DNA from: DASQHY01 sp035602605
GTDB taxonomy: Bacteria > Acidobacteriota > Terriglobia > Acidiferrales > UBA7541
NCBI GenBank assembly: GCA_035602605.1
Contig: DATNLZ010000114.1
Span: 1 to 46,131, forward strand
DNA length: 46,131 nucleotides
Reading direction: 5' to 3'
Position numbers and translations under genes: made by a program. Position 1 is the first letter of the stretch; each line of letters opens with the position of its first letter. This document shows, in pieces, positions 9,103 through 17,719 of this stretch. The notes beneath the pieces are model-generated. The model searched no databases, was not told the DNA's origin, and worked only from the letters and a program-made list of their open reading frames with translations.

Positions 9103-9768
9103 CTAGCCTCCTTTCAATGTGGCTAGCCCGTGGCGCATAGCATAGTGAATAAGCTCGGCCAGCGAATGGAGGCCAAGCTTGAGCATGATCTTAGCGCGGT
9201 GTGTCTCAACGGTTCTGACGGTGATTCCCAGCTGCGCTGCGACCTCCTTATTTGTTTTCCCCTCGGCCAGGAGGCCGACGATTTGACTCTCGCGAGGAGT
9301 TATTCGGGCAGCGGCCCGGCCCCCTTTTTGATGCTGGCTTGTTGTCTTGAGGAATCCTTCCAGGACAATTTCCGATACTTTCGGCGTTAGGAAACGCTTA
9401 CCCTCCGCAATGGCTTTCACGGCTTTCGCAAGGCAGTCCGTGAGATCGGATTTCAAAATGTACCCGTGAGCCCCTGCATCCAATGCACGCTGCACCATCT
9501 GGTCCGACTCGTGCATCGTGAGTACAAGAACTTTGGTGTCCGGAACTGCCTCTCGGATTTGACGTACTACCTCGACTCCATCCAGTTCGGGCATGCCGAT
9601 ATCGACTACGGCCACATCTGGTTTCAGTTCTATTGCCTTTTGTACCGCCTCGCGGCCATTCGCTGCCTCGCCGACGACTCTCCAGCCGTGTCGGGAATCG
9701 AGGATCGCCCGCGCACCACGCCGCACCAACCCGTGGTCGTCAGCTATCAGAATGCGAAGTTTTTTCAC
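9103..9768 (-). CDS. NarL/LuxR-family response regulator
   Basis: This 221-residue regulator has an N-terminal receiver domain (about 4-120) with the acidic pair D10-D11, phosphoacceptor D56 (VVDIGMP), the conserved T in LTMHES and K in ILKSD. A LuxR-type HTH follows (about 150-215; ITPRESQIVGLLAEGKTNKEVAAQLGITVRTVETHR). It starts with GTG, whose GTGA overlaps the TGA stop of the upstream histidine kinase, so the pair is translationally coupled and almost certainly a cognate two-component system. A purine-rich ribosome site (GGAAGGAAC) precedes the GTG. The target genes are unknown. Confidence 0.93.
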   Translation of the reverse strand: MKKLRILIADDHGLVRRGARAILDSRHGWRVVGEAANGREAVQKAIELKPDVAVVDIGMPELDGVEVVRQIREAVPDTKVLVLTMHESDQMVQRALDAGAHGYILKSDLTDCLAKAVKAIAEGKRFLTPKVSEIVLEGFLKTTSQHQKGGRAAARITPRESQIVGLLAEGKTNKEVAAQLGITVRTVETHRAKIMLKLGLHSLAELIHYAMRHGLATLKGG

Positions 9769-12047
9769 GTTCCTTCCTCTGCGAGAGGTATGGTCACGCG
9801 CACTGTGGTGCCGTCACTGTTTGAATCAATCTCAAGCTGACCGCCGATCAGTTTCACTCGTTCCTGCATGCTGGGAATGCCAACACCCACTTTAAACCGG
9901 GACTCCTCTTTTCCTCTCGGCACACTGGCAGAGGCTCCGCGGCCAAGGTCGCTGATTTCCAGCGTGAGATGCGAATTGCGATCAATTCGTATCTTGGCTC
10001 GCTGACTTCCTGAATGGCGCTGGATGTTGGTAAGACTCTCTTGCACTACCCGGAATAAAGCCAACTCCACATCTCGTGACATCCGTCCGAAACGCGGTGA
10101 CAACTCCAATTCCACGTTGATGCCACTTCGTTTGATGAAGGTCGTTACATAGTCGCGAATCGCGCCTCCTAAACCAGCGGTATCCAACACTGGTGGGTAT
10201 AATACGTAAGAAAGAGTGCGGACTTCACGGATGCACCTGTCCGCCAATGCCTTACACTCGGAAAGAAGCCTACGTGATTTTCGCTCGGTCGAAGGAATTG
10301 AACTCCAGAGTTGACCAAGCATGGTTGCCAAGGCGACTAGGTCTTGGCCCGTAGAATCGTGCAAATCCTGAGCGATTCTCCGTCGCTCTTCGTCCTGCAA
10401 GCGCAGAAGCTGGCCAGAAAGCCGCCGGAGGTCTTCTTCAGCTCGTTTGCGGTCGGTGATGTCCTGCAAAACACAGGCGGCTCGCTCGACACTAGCGGGA
10501 CCTTCGATGGGAAAATACGATAGGAATAAGTCCCTTTCGCCAAGCTCGGGATGGTTGTCTTTCAATTCGTCTTTGACGATTTTGCCTTGGAAACACTCAT
10601 CCAGCTGTTTTTTGATAAACCGCTCAAAAACCTCCTGGCCCAATACTTCTGAGACCAACTGTCCCAGAAGTTGCTCTCTCTCCATGCTCCGGTAATTCAG
10701 AAACGCGCGATTTGCGAGGAGGTAACGATACCCTCGGTCAACAACCACGATCATCTCTTCTAGACCTTCCACGGCTTTTTCGTATTCCCGCAGCCTTTCT
10801 TCAGCCCTTTTACGCTCGGTGATTTCTGACCTTAGCGCTTCGTTCACTATTGCCAGTTCTGCGGTCCTCTCGCGAACGCGTGCTTCTAAGTTCTCATGAG
10901 CCTGGTGCAGTGCTTCCTCGGCCTGCTTGCGCTCGGTGATGTCAATCAGTGTGCCTTCAATCACCGCGGACGGAGTGTCTACACCTTCGATGAGAGTCGC
11001 ATTCTCAAGAACCCAAACGTGTCGACCGTCGATTGCTCGGAGGCGGGATTCCACATTGGCAACAGTTTTATTTTTTCTCAGCTGGGCGATGAACATCTCC
11101 CGGTCCTCAGGTTTGAAGAAATTGTCAGTTACGCTGTGCGCTCGGCATTCTCTGCGTGATCTGTAACCAAAGATGCGAGCGTATGCTTCGTTGCAGTCCA
11201 GTGCTCGACCATCCAGCGTCGTCCGATAGACACCAGCGAGGCAGTGTTCGAACAGGAGCCGATATCGTTCTTCACTTAACTGAAGTTCTAAGCCCTGCGC
11301 GGCAAACTGGCGCCCCATGAAGGTTGTCAGCAGAGTGAACCCAAGCGTCATCAAGGTCACGATCACAATTCCCGCCAAGCCGAGCCATGAGACGCTCAGT
11401 GCCTGCGACAAATCTACGGTCCGAATGGAAGTCGCAAAGCTGACCGAGGCCATACCGATGTAATGCATAGAGGCAATGGCGACGCCCATCACCGTCGCGC
11501 TGGTGCCCTTTGCCCACGTGGCCCCCCAAGGCTCCAACTGAAAGTTGAAGGCAAATGTCAGCGCCGCCAGGGAAGCAACAACTGCAATGACGACCGACGC
11601 GGTCACCAGCGGCAGGTTGTAATAGCACGTCGCAGGAAGTCGCATAGCAGCCATGCCAAGGTAATGCATGGCCGCAATACCACCACCCATGATCAGGCTG
11701 CTGACCAACGCCGCACGCCGACTGAATCTCTGGCTGCTCGCTACGTACAAGGCAACGGCTGACGCGACAATCGCAGCCAAGAGGGAAAGTAAAACGGTCG
11801 GAAGGTGGTAGCCGACAGGAATCGGCAGTCGGAAAGCCAACATCCCGACAAAGTGCATCGACCAGATCCCGAGTCCCATGGAAATAGCTCCGCCTGACAG
11901 CCAAGCAAGGCGGGTCATGTCCTTCGCAGCCGCCACGCGCACGGTTAGATCCAGCGCAACGTAGGAAGCCAAAATGGCGATGAGAATCGAGAGCACGACC
12001 AGGCGATAGTCGTAAGAACCCACGAGCGGTAGTCCGATCGGACTCAT
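9765..12047 (-). CDS. MHYT-PAS-PAS sensor histidine kinase (HisKA_3 type)
   Basis: This 760-residue membrane kinase has an N-terminal seven-TM-like region (about 1-245) with three MHYT-type motifs: MHFV at 64, MHYL at 127 and MHYI at 194. MHYT domains are proposed to bind copper and sense diatomic gases or redox state. PAS1 (about 258-375, ending DITERKQAEEA) follows, then a coiled coil, PAS2 (about 432-550, ending DITDRKRAEED), a HisKA_3 dimerisation domain with phosphoacceptor His in RRRIAQDLHDSTGQDL, and a HATPase_c domain (ESLTNIQRHS, DLGRG, VGVGIPSMQER). ATG 12047 is chosen for the strong site GGAGG 5 nt upstream; the frame is open to 12110. It overlaps the NarL-type regulator by 4 nt. 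A perfect palindrome lies about 90 bp upstream. Confidence 0.92.
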   Translation of the reverse strand: MSPIGLPLVGSYDYRLVVLSILIAILASYVALDLTVRVAAAKDMTRLAWLSGGAISMGLGIWSMHFVGMLAFRLPIPVGYHLPTVLLSLLAAIVASAVALYVASSQRFSRRAALVSSLIMGGGIAAMHYLGMAAMRLPATCYYNLPLVTASVVIAVVASLAALTFAFNFQLEPWGATWAKGTSATVMGVAIASMHYIGMASVSFATSIRTVDLSQALSVSWLGLAGIVIVTLMTLGFTLLTTFMGRQFAAQGLELQLSEERYRLLFEHCLAGVYRTTLDGRALDCNEAYARIFGYRSRRECRAHSVTDNFFKPEDREMFIAQLRKNKTVANVESRLRAIDGRHVWVLENATLIEGVDTPSAVIEGTLIDITERKQAEEALHQAHENLEARVRERTAELAIVNEALRSEITERKRAEERLREYEKAVEGLEEMIVVVDRGYRYLLANRAFLNYRSMEREQLLGQLVSEVLGQEVFERFIKKQLDECFQGKIVKDELKDNHPELGERDLFLSYFPIEGPASVERAACVLQDITDRKRAEEDLRRLSGQLLRLQDEERRRIAQDLHDSTGQDLVALATMLGQLWSSIPSTERKSRRLLSECKALADRCIREVRTLSYVLYPPVLDTAGLGGAIRDYVTTFIKRSGINVELELSPRFGRMSRDVELALFRVVQESLTNIQRHSGSQRAKIRIDRNSHLTLEISDLGRGASASVPRGKEESRFKVGVGIPSMQERVKLIGGQLEIDSNSDGTTVRVTIPLAEEGT

Positions 12048-12133
12048 GGTGTCCTCCTTCCGATGTCGCACCGGAGTGCACATCGGGCCGCGACTTGGGG
12101 AGGTGCACAATTGAAACAGATTCAGACCTAGAA

Positions 12134-12153
12134 ACTGTCCAATATTGGACAGT
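12134..12153. promoter_or_regulatory. Perfect 20-bp palindrome in a divergent promoter region
   Basis: ACTGTCCAAT followed directly by ATTGGACAGT makes a perfect 10+10 inverted repeat without spacer. It lies in the 260-bp gap between the divergent histidine kinase (start 12047, minus strand) and the lone receiver gene (start 12308, plus strand). Its size and dyad symmetry suit a dimeric transcription factor operator. Which protein binds is unknown; the NarL-type regulator of the same operon is one candidate. No U-tract follows, so a terminator is unlikely. Confidence 0.55.
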
Positions 12154-12307
12154 CTTGCAAAATTTGATGTTGTTACGATTTATTGGTGGGCAAAACCTCC
12201 GAGCGAAAACCGAAGTCGCCGCGCCGGCTCAAGTCCGTTGTGATTAGGAAGCATCACTGCCACCACTACCCGCGCAAAAACCGCACTGAGGCTAACAGAG
12301 CGTCGTC

Positions 12308-12673
12308 ATGCTCAAATTCATTCTAATTGTTGACGATAATCCACTCATCCGCAGGGCCGTTCGCGCTATTTTTGAAGCCCAACCGGACTTCAGAGTTTGT
12401 GGAGAAGCAGTCAACGGACAAGATGCAATCGAAAAAACTCGTCAACTCCATCCTGATTTAATCGTTCTAGATTGTTCGATGCCGGTCATGAATGGACTAG
12501 AGGCGGCGGCGACGCTCACAAGAGTGACACCGCAGGTTCCGATGATAATGCTGACAGCCCACAAGCATGCCCTCGTTGAACCCATCGCTCGTGCCGCTGG
12601 CATCTGCGCCATCCTCTCAAAAGAGGACTGTAATGACGCGCTCATCCGCGAAGCGCGAACTCTGCTTAACTAA
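12308..12673 (+). CDS. Stand-alone receiver-domain response regulator
   Basis: This 121-residue protein consists only of a CheY-like receiver domain. It has the acidic pair D9-D10 (IVDDN), phosphoacceptor D55 (VLDCSMP), the conserved T in MLTAHK and the conserved K in ILSKED, so all phosphorylation residues are present. There is no output domain. Such proteins work as phosphorelay shuttles or by binding a partner. It is transcribed divergently from the MHYT histidine kinase, which makes cross-talk with that kinase plausible. The ATG at 12308 has only a weak ribosome site. Confidence 0.88.
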   Translation: MLKFILIVDDNPLIRRAVRAIFEAQPDFRVCGEAVNGQDAIEKTRQLHPDLIVLDCSMPVMNGLEAAATLTRVTPQVPMIMLTAHKHALVEPIARAAGICAILSKEDCNDALIREARTLLN

Positions 12674-12899
12674 TGCTCCCGCTGCAAAACCCGAAGGCCA
12701 TTTTAGGACATTATCGAGCGCCAATCGCTCTTGCGGGACCTTCGCGTGTCTTGGCTCTAATTCGCGCATCGCTGGTGAATCGCCAAAAGAGCATCGACTC
12801 GAGAAGGTTGCAACATGATACCAATGGGGTTTTGTGCATCTCAGCTGAGTGGGAGGGGAGGGTTCGGCTGGGGCTTTGACTGGTGCCGCCCTGGCAAAT

Positions 12900-12913
12900 G
12901 CAGTGGCCACTGC
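12900..12913. repeat. Short perfect palindrome in a convergent gap
   Basis: GCAGTGGCCACTGC is a perfect 14-bp inverted repeat with flanking partial extension (TGGCA about 5 bp to the left, CCA to the right). It lies 20 bp beyond the stop codon of the minus-strand Gfo/Idh/MocA gene, in the gap between convergent genes. It may help end transcripts, but there is no loop or U-tract. Confidence 0.25.
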
Positions 12914-12933
12914 CAAAGGGTCACAGCATCCTA

Positions 12934-14292
12934 TTAGACCGTTTGGGGAGTCGGGTGGGCCCATGGATTCCGGTATTGGCGCCGCAGCAACTGATTCGCC
13001 TCGTCGTCGTCGATCACGCGTTGCGTTTGCGGATCCCACCTCAACGTCCGCCCGATATTCATGGCGATATTGGCGAGTATACAGCTGGCGCTGGAAATGT
13101 AACCCTGCTCGATGTCGGCCACCGGGTTACTCCGCAACACGATCGCGGCCAGGAAGTCTTTCATGTGATTGCGAATCGCCGGTGCACAATGTTTTTCCAG
13201 GTCCTTCTCCGTTTTGTCCTCAGGGTACTGCTCCAACTCGTAGGCGACGTCCTGATGAATGGGAGGCTCGCCTTTTCGCGAAGGCATGAAGTCATAGCTG
13301 TAGACACTGGCTTTGAGCGTTCCTTTGTCGCCGTAGAAGGTCGCGCCCCAGGGATACTTCGAGTCCGGGGCGTCGCCCCAGGTGCGGTGCTGCCACACTA
13401 TTTTTAAGTCGTCGTATTCAAACGTAGCAACCTGGGTGTCCGTGATGTTGGCCTTGCTTGCGCGCTGCACCAGAATTCCGCCGCTCGAACTGATGCGCCT
13501 CGGCCAGTCCAGCTCGAGCATCCAACGGACCATGTCGAACATATGGATGGCCATGTCGCCGAGGATGCCGTTGCCGTACTCCATGAATGCCCGCCAACCC
13601 CGCGGGTGCACAATTCGGTTGTACGGCCGCATGGGAGCCGGGCCCGTCCACATTTCGTAGTCTAGGTAATCGGGCGGCTGCGTGCCCGGCGGATTACTCT
13701 CATTTCGCATGTGGTAATAGCAATAGATTTCCACCAGCCCGACTCTTCCGAGTTTGCCTTCGCGGATTACTTTATCGCGGGCATCAATCAAGTGTGGGGT
13801 GCTGCGTCGCTGCGTGCCGATCTGCACCACTCTCTTATACTTGCGGGCCGCCGCCAGCATGGCCTGGCCCTCGATCACGTCGACGCTGATAGGTTTTTCG
13901 CAATAGACATCCGCGCCCGCCTTCACCGCCGCAATCATCGGCAGGCAGTGCCAATGATCGGGAGTCGCAATCAACACGATGTCCAAATCCTTTTCCGCCA
14001 GCATGGTGCGGTAGTCAGCGAAGCCGCGCGGTTTCTTCTTAGGTGCTTGTCGGTTTGCGACCAGCTCAACTGCCTCGGCTAGCATGTGCTGATCCACGTC
14101 GCACAGGGAGATGACTTCGATCGGAGTGGCGCTAGAGGAAACTTGAATGAGCCGAAACAAATCCGCCTTTCCATACCAACCGCACCCGATCAGGCCCACT
14201 CGTCTTGCCTTTGGGCTGATCTGTCCGGGGTGAGCCAGCGTCGACCAGCCCAAAGCTCCCGCACTCGTGCGTAGGAAGTGACGACGATTCAT
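12934..14292 (-). CDS. Tat-exported Gfo/Idh/MocA-family oxidoreductase
   Basis: This 452-residue NAD(P)-dependent oxidoreductase of the Gfo/Idh/MocA fold carries an N-terminal twin-arginine-like signal (NRRHFLRTSAGALGWS). The Rossmann motif is RVGLIGCGWYG, and the family EKP motif appears as YCEKPISVD. A C-terminal alpha/beta domain follows (EMWTGPAPMRPYN, ILGDMAIHMFDMVRWML). Exported members of this family include many enzymes acting on sugars and cyclitols, and the GH109 group. The substrate cannot be read from the sequence. Its start is 381 bp from the divergently transcribed aldo/keto reductase, so shared regulation is possible. Confidence 0.9.
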   Translation of the reverse strand: MNRRHFLRTSAGALGWSTLAHPGQISPKARRVGLIGCGWYGKADLFRLIQVSSSATPIEVISLCDVDQHMLAEAVELVANRQAPKKKPRGFADYRTMLAEKDLDIVLIATPDHWHCLPMIAAVKAGADVYCEKPISVDVIEGQAMLAAARKYKRVVQIGTQRRSTPHLIDARDKVIREGKLGRVGLVEIYCYYHMRNESNPPGTQPPDYLDYEMWTGPAPMRPYNRIVHPRGWRAFMEYGNGILGDMAIHMFDMVRWMLELDWPRRISSSGGILVQRASKANITDTQVATFEYDDLKIVWQHRTWGDAPDSKYPWGATFYGDKGTLKASVYSYDFMPSRKGEPPIHQDVAYELEQYPEDKTEKDLEKHCAPAIRNHMKDFLAAIVLRSNPVADIEQGYISSASCILANIAMNIGRTLRWDPQTQRVIDDDEANQLLRRQYRNPWAHPTPQTV

Positions 14293-14672
14293 CGCTTCAT
14301 TGCTCTTGTCTACTCTACATCAGAATTCCGCGATCCTCACCCACGATTGAAAGTTGCGATGGGGTTGTCTTCCGCAAAAAATCTTGCGAACCGCGCGCCA
14401 GAATGACGACGAAGTGTCAAGATGCAGACACCCAACACAGTTTCACCCTCTCACATCTCACCACATTTAGTCTCCGATATTTCCATTACGTTCATTTCAA
14501 AGAACATGTGTCTTCGGTTCGTCCCTATCCGGAAGTGGAATCCAGCTTGCTGTTTGTGTCGTCAGCAATCTTTTTGTGAGGCCAGTAAGGATTGCGGGCG
14601 CTGGCGGCTAAGCGGCTGGAGCCTGAGCGTCCGCGTGGGATAAGACTAAAGGAAGAATTTTGGAGGTCAATC
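14293..14672. other. Divergent intergenic region, 380 bp
   Basis: This gap separates the minus-strand Gfo/Idh/MocA gene from the plus-strand aldo/keto reductase and should hold both promoters. I see no convincing -35/-10 pair, no strong palindrome and no RNA gene. Only the ribosome site GGAGG at its right end is clear. Confidence 0.4.
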
Positions 14673-15551
14673 GTGAACCAGAAGAAGCTTTCTGCAAGTA
14701 TGGCTGGAGATGTTTCGCTTGGCGGGGAAATTTCAGTGCATCGCCTCGGCTTCGGAGCGATGCGCCTTACCGGCGAAGGCATCTGGGGACCGCCAAAGGA
14801 TCGCAAAGGGGCATTAGCGGCTCTGCGCCGGACTCTGGACCTTGATATCAATTTCATCGATACCGCGGATTCCTACGGCCCACACACAAGCGAGGAACTG
14901 ATTGCCGAAGCGTTGTTTCCTTACCCGGCTGGCCTTGTCATTGCGACCAAAGGAGGCTGGAACCGTCCCGGCCCGAATCAGTGGACCCATGATGCGACTC
15001 CCTCGCACCTGCGCAAGGCGGTTGAGGGAAGCCTTAAGAGACTGCGCCTGGACCGCATCGACGTTTATCAACTGCATATCCCGGACCCCGTCGTCTCCCT
15101 TGAAGCATCGGTGGAAGCTCTGGCTGACCTGCGAAACGAAGGCAAGATTCGCCTGGTCGCGTTGTCCAACGTCACGCAAGAGCACATCGAGCGAGCCCGC
15201 AGAATTGTCCCTATCGTCAGTGTGCAGAACCGCTATAGCTTTGCCGACCGCGAATGGGACTACGTGGTGAATTATTGTGAGCGCAATGGAATTGCCTTTA
15301 TTCCCTGGTTCCCTCTGGGAGCAGGCAAAGTTGCCGGCGAAGTGCTTAACCGAATCGCGCAGGAACGCCATGCGAGCCCCATGCAAATAGCGCTGGCCTG
15401 GCTCCTGCGGCGATCTCCGATCATGCTGCCCATCCCAGGGACTTCCTCGATCGAACATCTCGAGCAGAACGTTGCGGCAACTTCCGTGCACCTAGCTGAG
15501 GAAGAATACGAAAAGCTTTTTGGAGTTCCCGAGCTGGTGGGATCGCGGTGA
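14673..15551 (+). CDS. Aldo/keto reductase
   Basis: This 292-residue (alpha/beta)8-barrel reductase has the catalytic tetrad: Asp and Tyr in INFIDTADSYGPHTSEELI, Lys in VIATKGG and His in DVYQLHIPD. The cofactor-binding C-terminal part is present (MQIALAWLLRRSPIMLPIPGTSSIEHLEQN), which suggests NADP(H) use. It reduces carbonyls on sugars or small metabolites; the substrate is unknown. GTG 14673 is chosen because GGAGG lies 6 nt upstream. The frame is open back to TTG 14592, but that start has no ribosome site. Confidence 0.9.
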   Translation: MNQKKLSASMAGDVSLGGEISVHRLGFGAMRLTGEGIWGPPKDRKGALAALRRTLDLDINFIDTADSYGPHTSEELIAEALFPYPAGLVIATKGGWNRPGPNQWTHDATPSHLRKAVEGSLKRLRLDRIDVYQLHIPDPVVSLEASVEALADLRNEGKIRLVALSNVTQEHIERARRIVPIVSVQNRYSFADREWDYVVNYCERNGIAFIPWFPLGAGKVAGEVLNRIAQERHASPMQIALAWLLRRSPIMLPIPGTSSIEHLEQNVAATSVHLAEEEYEKLFGVPELVGSR

Positions 15552-15716
15552 AAGAATGTATCCTGCGGGAATCTACTTGTTTCTGGTAAACAGGAGATTC
15601 TTCGGCGGCTCGAGCCGCATCGCAGCCACCAAGCCGGCGGGATGTAACGCGAGCAGTAAGATTACATCCACTACTCTTGGTCGATGGTCGCTGAGCAGCA
15701 GCCTACGCTCGAAGCG

Positions 15717-15989
15717 CTAATCGATCTTGATTGGACCCATGGCCTCGAGCATGTCTTTAAATGCTTCGCTGTTCACGCGAGCGCCATCGAAATGCCGTTC
15801 CGGATATTGTTGCATTAGCTGGACCGTGAGAAAACTGCCGCGAAGCAGACTCGAGTCGTGGTCGGACCAAATCTTGCTTGTGCTGCGGTCTCTGTAGCGC
15901 TCGATTACGATGTTCATATAATCCGGACCGTATGGCCCGAAACAGAGAGTGAAGTGGGAACAACCTTCGCTCCACCGATTGGGACCGAC
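15717..15989 (-). pseudogene. Possible C-terminal gene remnant, unrecognised
   Basis: A minus-strand frame is open from just after a TAA near 15992 to the TAG at 15717. It gives about 90 residues including GPYGPDYMNIVIERYRD, SLLRGSFLTVQLMQQYPERH and VNSEAFKDMLEAMGPIKID. Codon use looks coding-like, and the text reads as a protein C-terminus. The only ATG (15917) falls inside what appears to be conserved-looking sequence, and no ribosome site precedes it. I read it as the tail of a decayed gene, but a real small gene starting at 15917 (66 residues) is possible. The family is not recognised. Confidence 0.3.
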
Positions 15990-16130
15990 GGAAGTACTTT
16001 ATCCTCTCAAAGAATAGGGAGAAGGAGGATGCGCGGAGACAGGTCAGGCCATAAGAGAACGCCTGAAAAATAGGCGTGGATTCAACTCACGAAAGAGGTT
16101 TTGAAGTCGGTGAGACGGGACTGGACTGTG

Positions 16131-16153
16131 GAAATCCCATGCAATGGGATTTC
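16131..16153. terminator. Perfect hairpin beyond the di-heme oxidoreductase
   Basis: GAAATCCCAT and ATGGGATTTC form a perfect 10-bp stem around a 3-nt loop (GCA). It lies about 30 bp beyond the stop of the minus-strand gene at 16182. No U-tract follows on either strand, so it may be a transcript-end stabiliser rather than a classic Rho-independent terminator. Confidence 0.35.
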
Positions 16154-16181
16154 GAGCAAGCGCGCCGCCTGAAGAAAGCTC

Positions 16182-17396
16182 TTACAAAGATTTCAAGAAC
16201 GCGATGATTCTGGCTCTCTGGTCATTCGGCAAGCGTTCAAAGCGCTCGCGAACTTCATCGGCTTCGCCGCGATGATGGCGGATAGCTTCGTAGAGATCGC
16301 GCGCGCGGCCATCGTGCAGGAATTCGACTCGCGTTCTTACGCCCCACAACGGCATGGTGCGCATTTTGTTTCGTGTGTTTGGCGGGCCGCTCTGCAGGAT
16401 GCCATCGCCGGTGCTCAGGTCATGCAGCAGGAAATCGCCATAGGGATGGAAGACTTTGTCGCCAATCGCATCGGAGACTGTGTATGCGCCACCGTTTAAC
16501 TTGGTTCCTACCGGCACAGTGTGCAACGTGCTGACGTGGCAGGTTTGGCAGCCAATCTGTTCGAACAGATCGGCGCCCAGCTGCGCGTCTAGCGATCTTG
16601 CCAGGTTATTGTCTTTGGGCGGGGCTTTCAGCGCGCGCATGAACGTCGCGAAATTGAAAATGTCGTCGGTGTTGTTAGGCTCGGCAATGCCTGGGGGATT
16701 GCAAGTCAGCGTGACCTCAGTGGGATTGAAATTATTGGTTACGCCCATCTCGTTGAGATAAGCGTCCGAGGAGAACGAAAGCAGGCTGGCGTGCTGATCT
16801 TTCCAGCCGAAGCGCCCAATGCGCTTCCCGCCGGTGCCTTCCAAGATATCTACGTAGATGGCCTGCCCGTGGATTTCCCCGCGAGTGGAATCGTGTTGCT
16901 GCTTGGCGATTTTCAAGAGGTCGTTGTCGGCGACGGCTTCGACAAACGCATCGCCAAACAGCGGCAAAGACAATCGCAGTGCGCGAATATCATCTTGCGG
17001 GCTGAGCTGGCCGATCGCGTCGGGGCAAATGGCGCGAAGGTTGATGAGCGAACGCGGACCCACCGTGGACCCGTCATTGAGCTTGATGGTGGCGGCAACG
17101 AAATTCCCGCGAACATCGAGATGGCCGGCGCGCAGCTCGCGAACCTGACTGGGCCCGCCGTCGGCAATCGACTGATGGCAGTCTAGGCAAGACACTGCGT
17201 TGTAGAGTGGACCAAGGCCATTGGGTACCGCTGCTTCCACTTCGGCAAATTGGTCGCGAGCCTTGTCCATCACCGGCTGGGTGACCGAGCCGTTGGTAAG
17301 CCCGTCGAACCCTGTGGGAGCTTCGATAAAACCCGAGCCCAGAACAGCCAGAGAGACCGCCAACATCAGCAGGACCGCTATCGTGCCGTTTTTCAT
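16182..17396 (-). CDS. Di-heme oxidoreductase / putative peroxidase (DUF1111, DHOR family)
   Basis: This 404-residue exported c-type cytochrome starts with a signal-peptide-like segment (MKNGTIAVLLMLAVSLAVLGSG). Two CxxCH haem-binding motifs are present, CLDCH at C70-H74 and CQTCH at C283-H287. The conserved tail TMPLWGVRTRVEFLHDGRA and the closing helix NDQRARIIAFLKSL match the DHOR/DUF1111 family. Members are periplasmic di-haem proteins related to MauG and cytochrome c peroxidases. The physiological substrate is unknown and no partner gene lies next to it. It is divergent from the trehalose cluster. Confidence 0.88.
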   Translation of the reverse strand: MKNGTIAVLLMLAVSLAVLGSGFIEAPTGFDGLTNGSVTQPVMDKARDQFAEVEAAVPNGLGPLYNAVSCLDCHQSIADGGPSQVRELRAGHLDVRGNFVAATIKLNDGSTVGPRSLINLRAICPDAIGQLSPQDDIRALRLSLPLFGDAFVEAVADNDLLKIAKQQHDSTRGEIHGQAIYVDILEGTGGKRIGRFGWKDQHASLLSFSSDAYLNEMGVTNNFNPTEVTLTCNPPGIAEPNNTDDIFNFATFMRALKAPPKDNNLARSLDAQLGADLFEQIGCQTCHVSTLHTVPVGTKLNGGAYTVSDAIGDKVFHPYGDFLLHDLSTGDGILQSGPPNTRNKMRTMPLWGVRTRVEFLHDGRARDLYEAIRHHRGEADEVRERFERLPNDQRARIIAFLKSL

Positions 17397-17719
17397 CGCT
17401 CACCCCCGGGAAACGGACCTAGGTTCAACAGCGGAAGCCTTGCCACGCACAATACACGGCGCGGCAAAGCGGAAACTACTGGTCACGGGAACAGATTCGG
17501 GACAGGTACGGCGGTCCTTCGCAGGACACCAAACAAATTGCTCTCACTTGCTGTTCAGGGGCCTGTCAACTATTCTGGACACAGTGGGCCGGTCAGAGAC
17601 TACCTCGAGTGAGATTCATCGCTCTCCCCGCGCATACCTTCCGAGTATGGCCAATACGATGAGTACGGCAGAGGGATCACCGATAGACGGTTTCGTGGAA
17701 GCAAAGGGAGAGTCGACCG
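17397..17719. other. Divergent intergenic region, 323 bp
   Basis: This gap lies between the start of the di-heme oxidoreductase (minus) and TreS (plus). A short plus-strand frame from ATG 17659 runs to 17739 and overlaps the TreS start in another frame; it may be a leader peptide, but nothing else supports it. GGGAGAG near 17708 fits a ribosome site for TreS. No clear promoter or palindrome was seen. Confidence 0.35.

Larger units (their letters stand above)
15552..16181. other. Long gap of 630 bp with a possible gene remnant
   Basis: The gap lies between the aldo/keto reductase and the end of the di-heme oxidoreductase gene. It holds a possible minus-strand coding remnant (15717-15989) and a 10-bp-stem hairpin (16131-16153). 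The rest (15552-15716 and 15990-16130) shows nothing I recognise. Confidence 0.4.
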
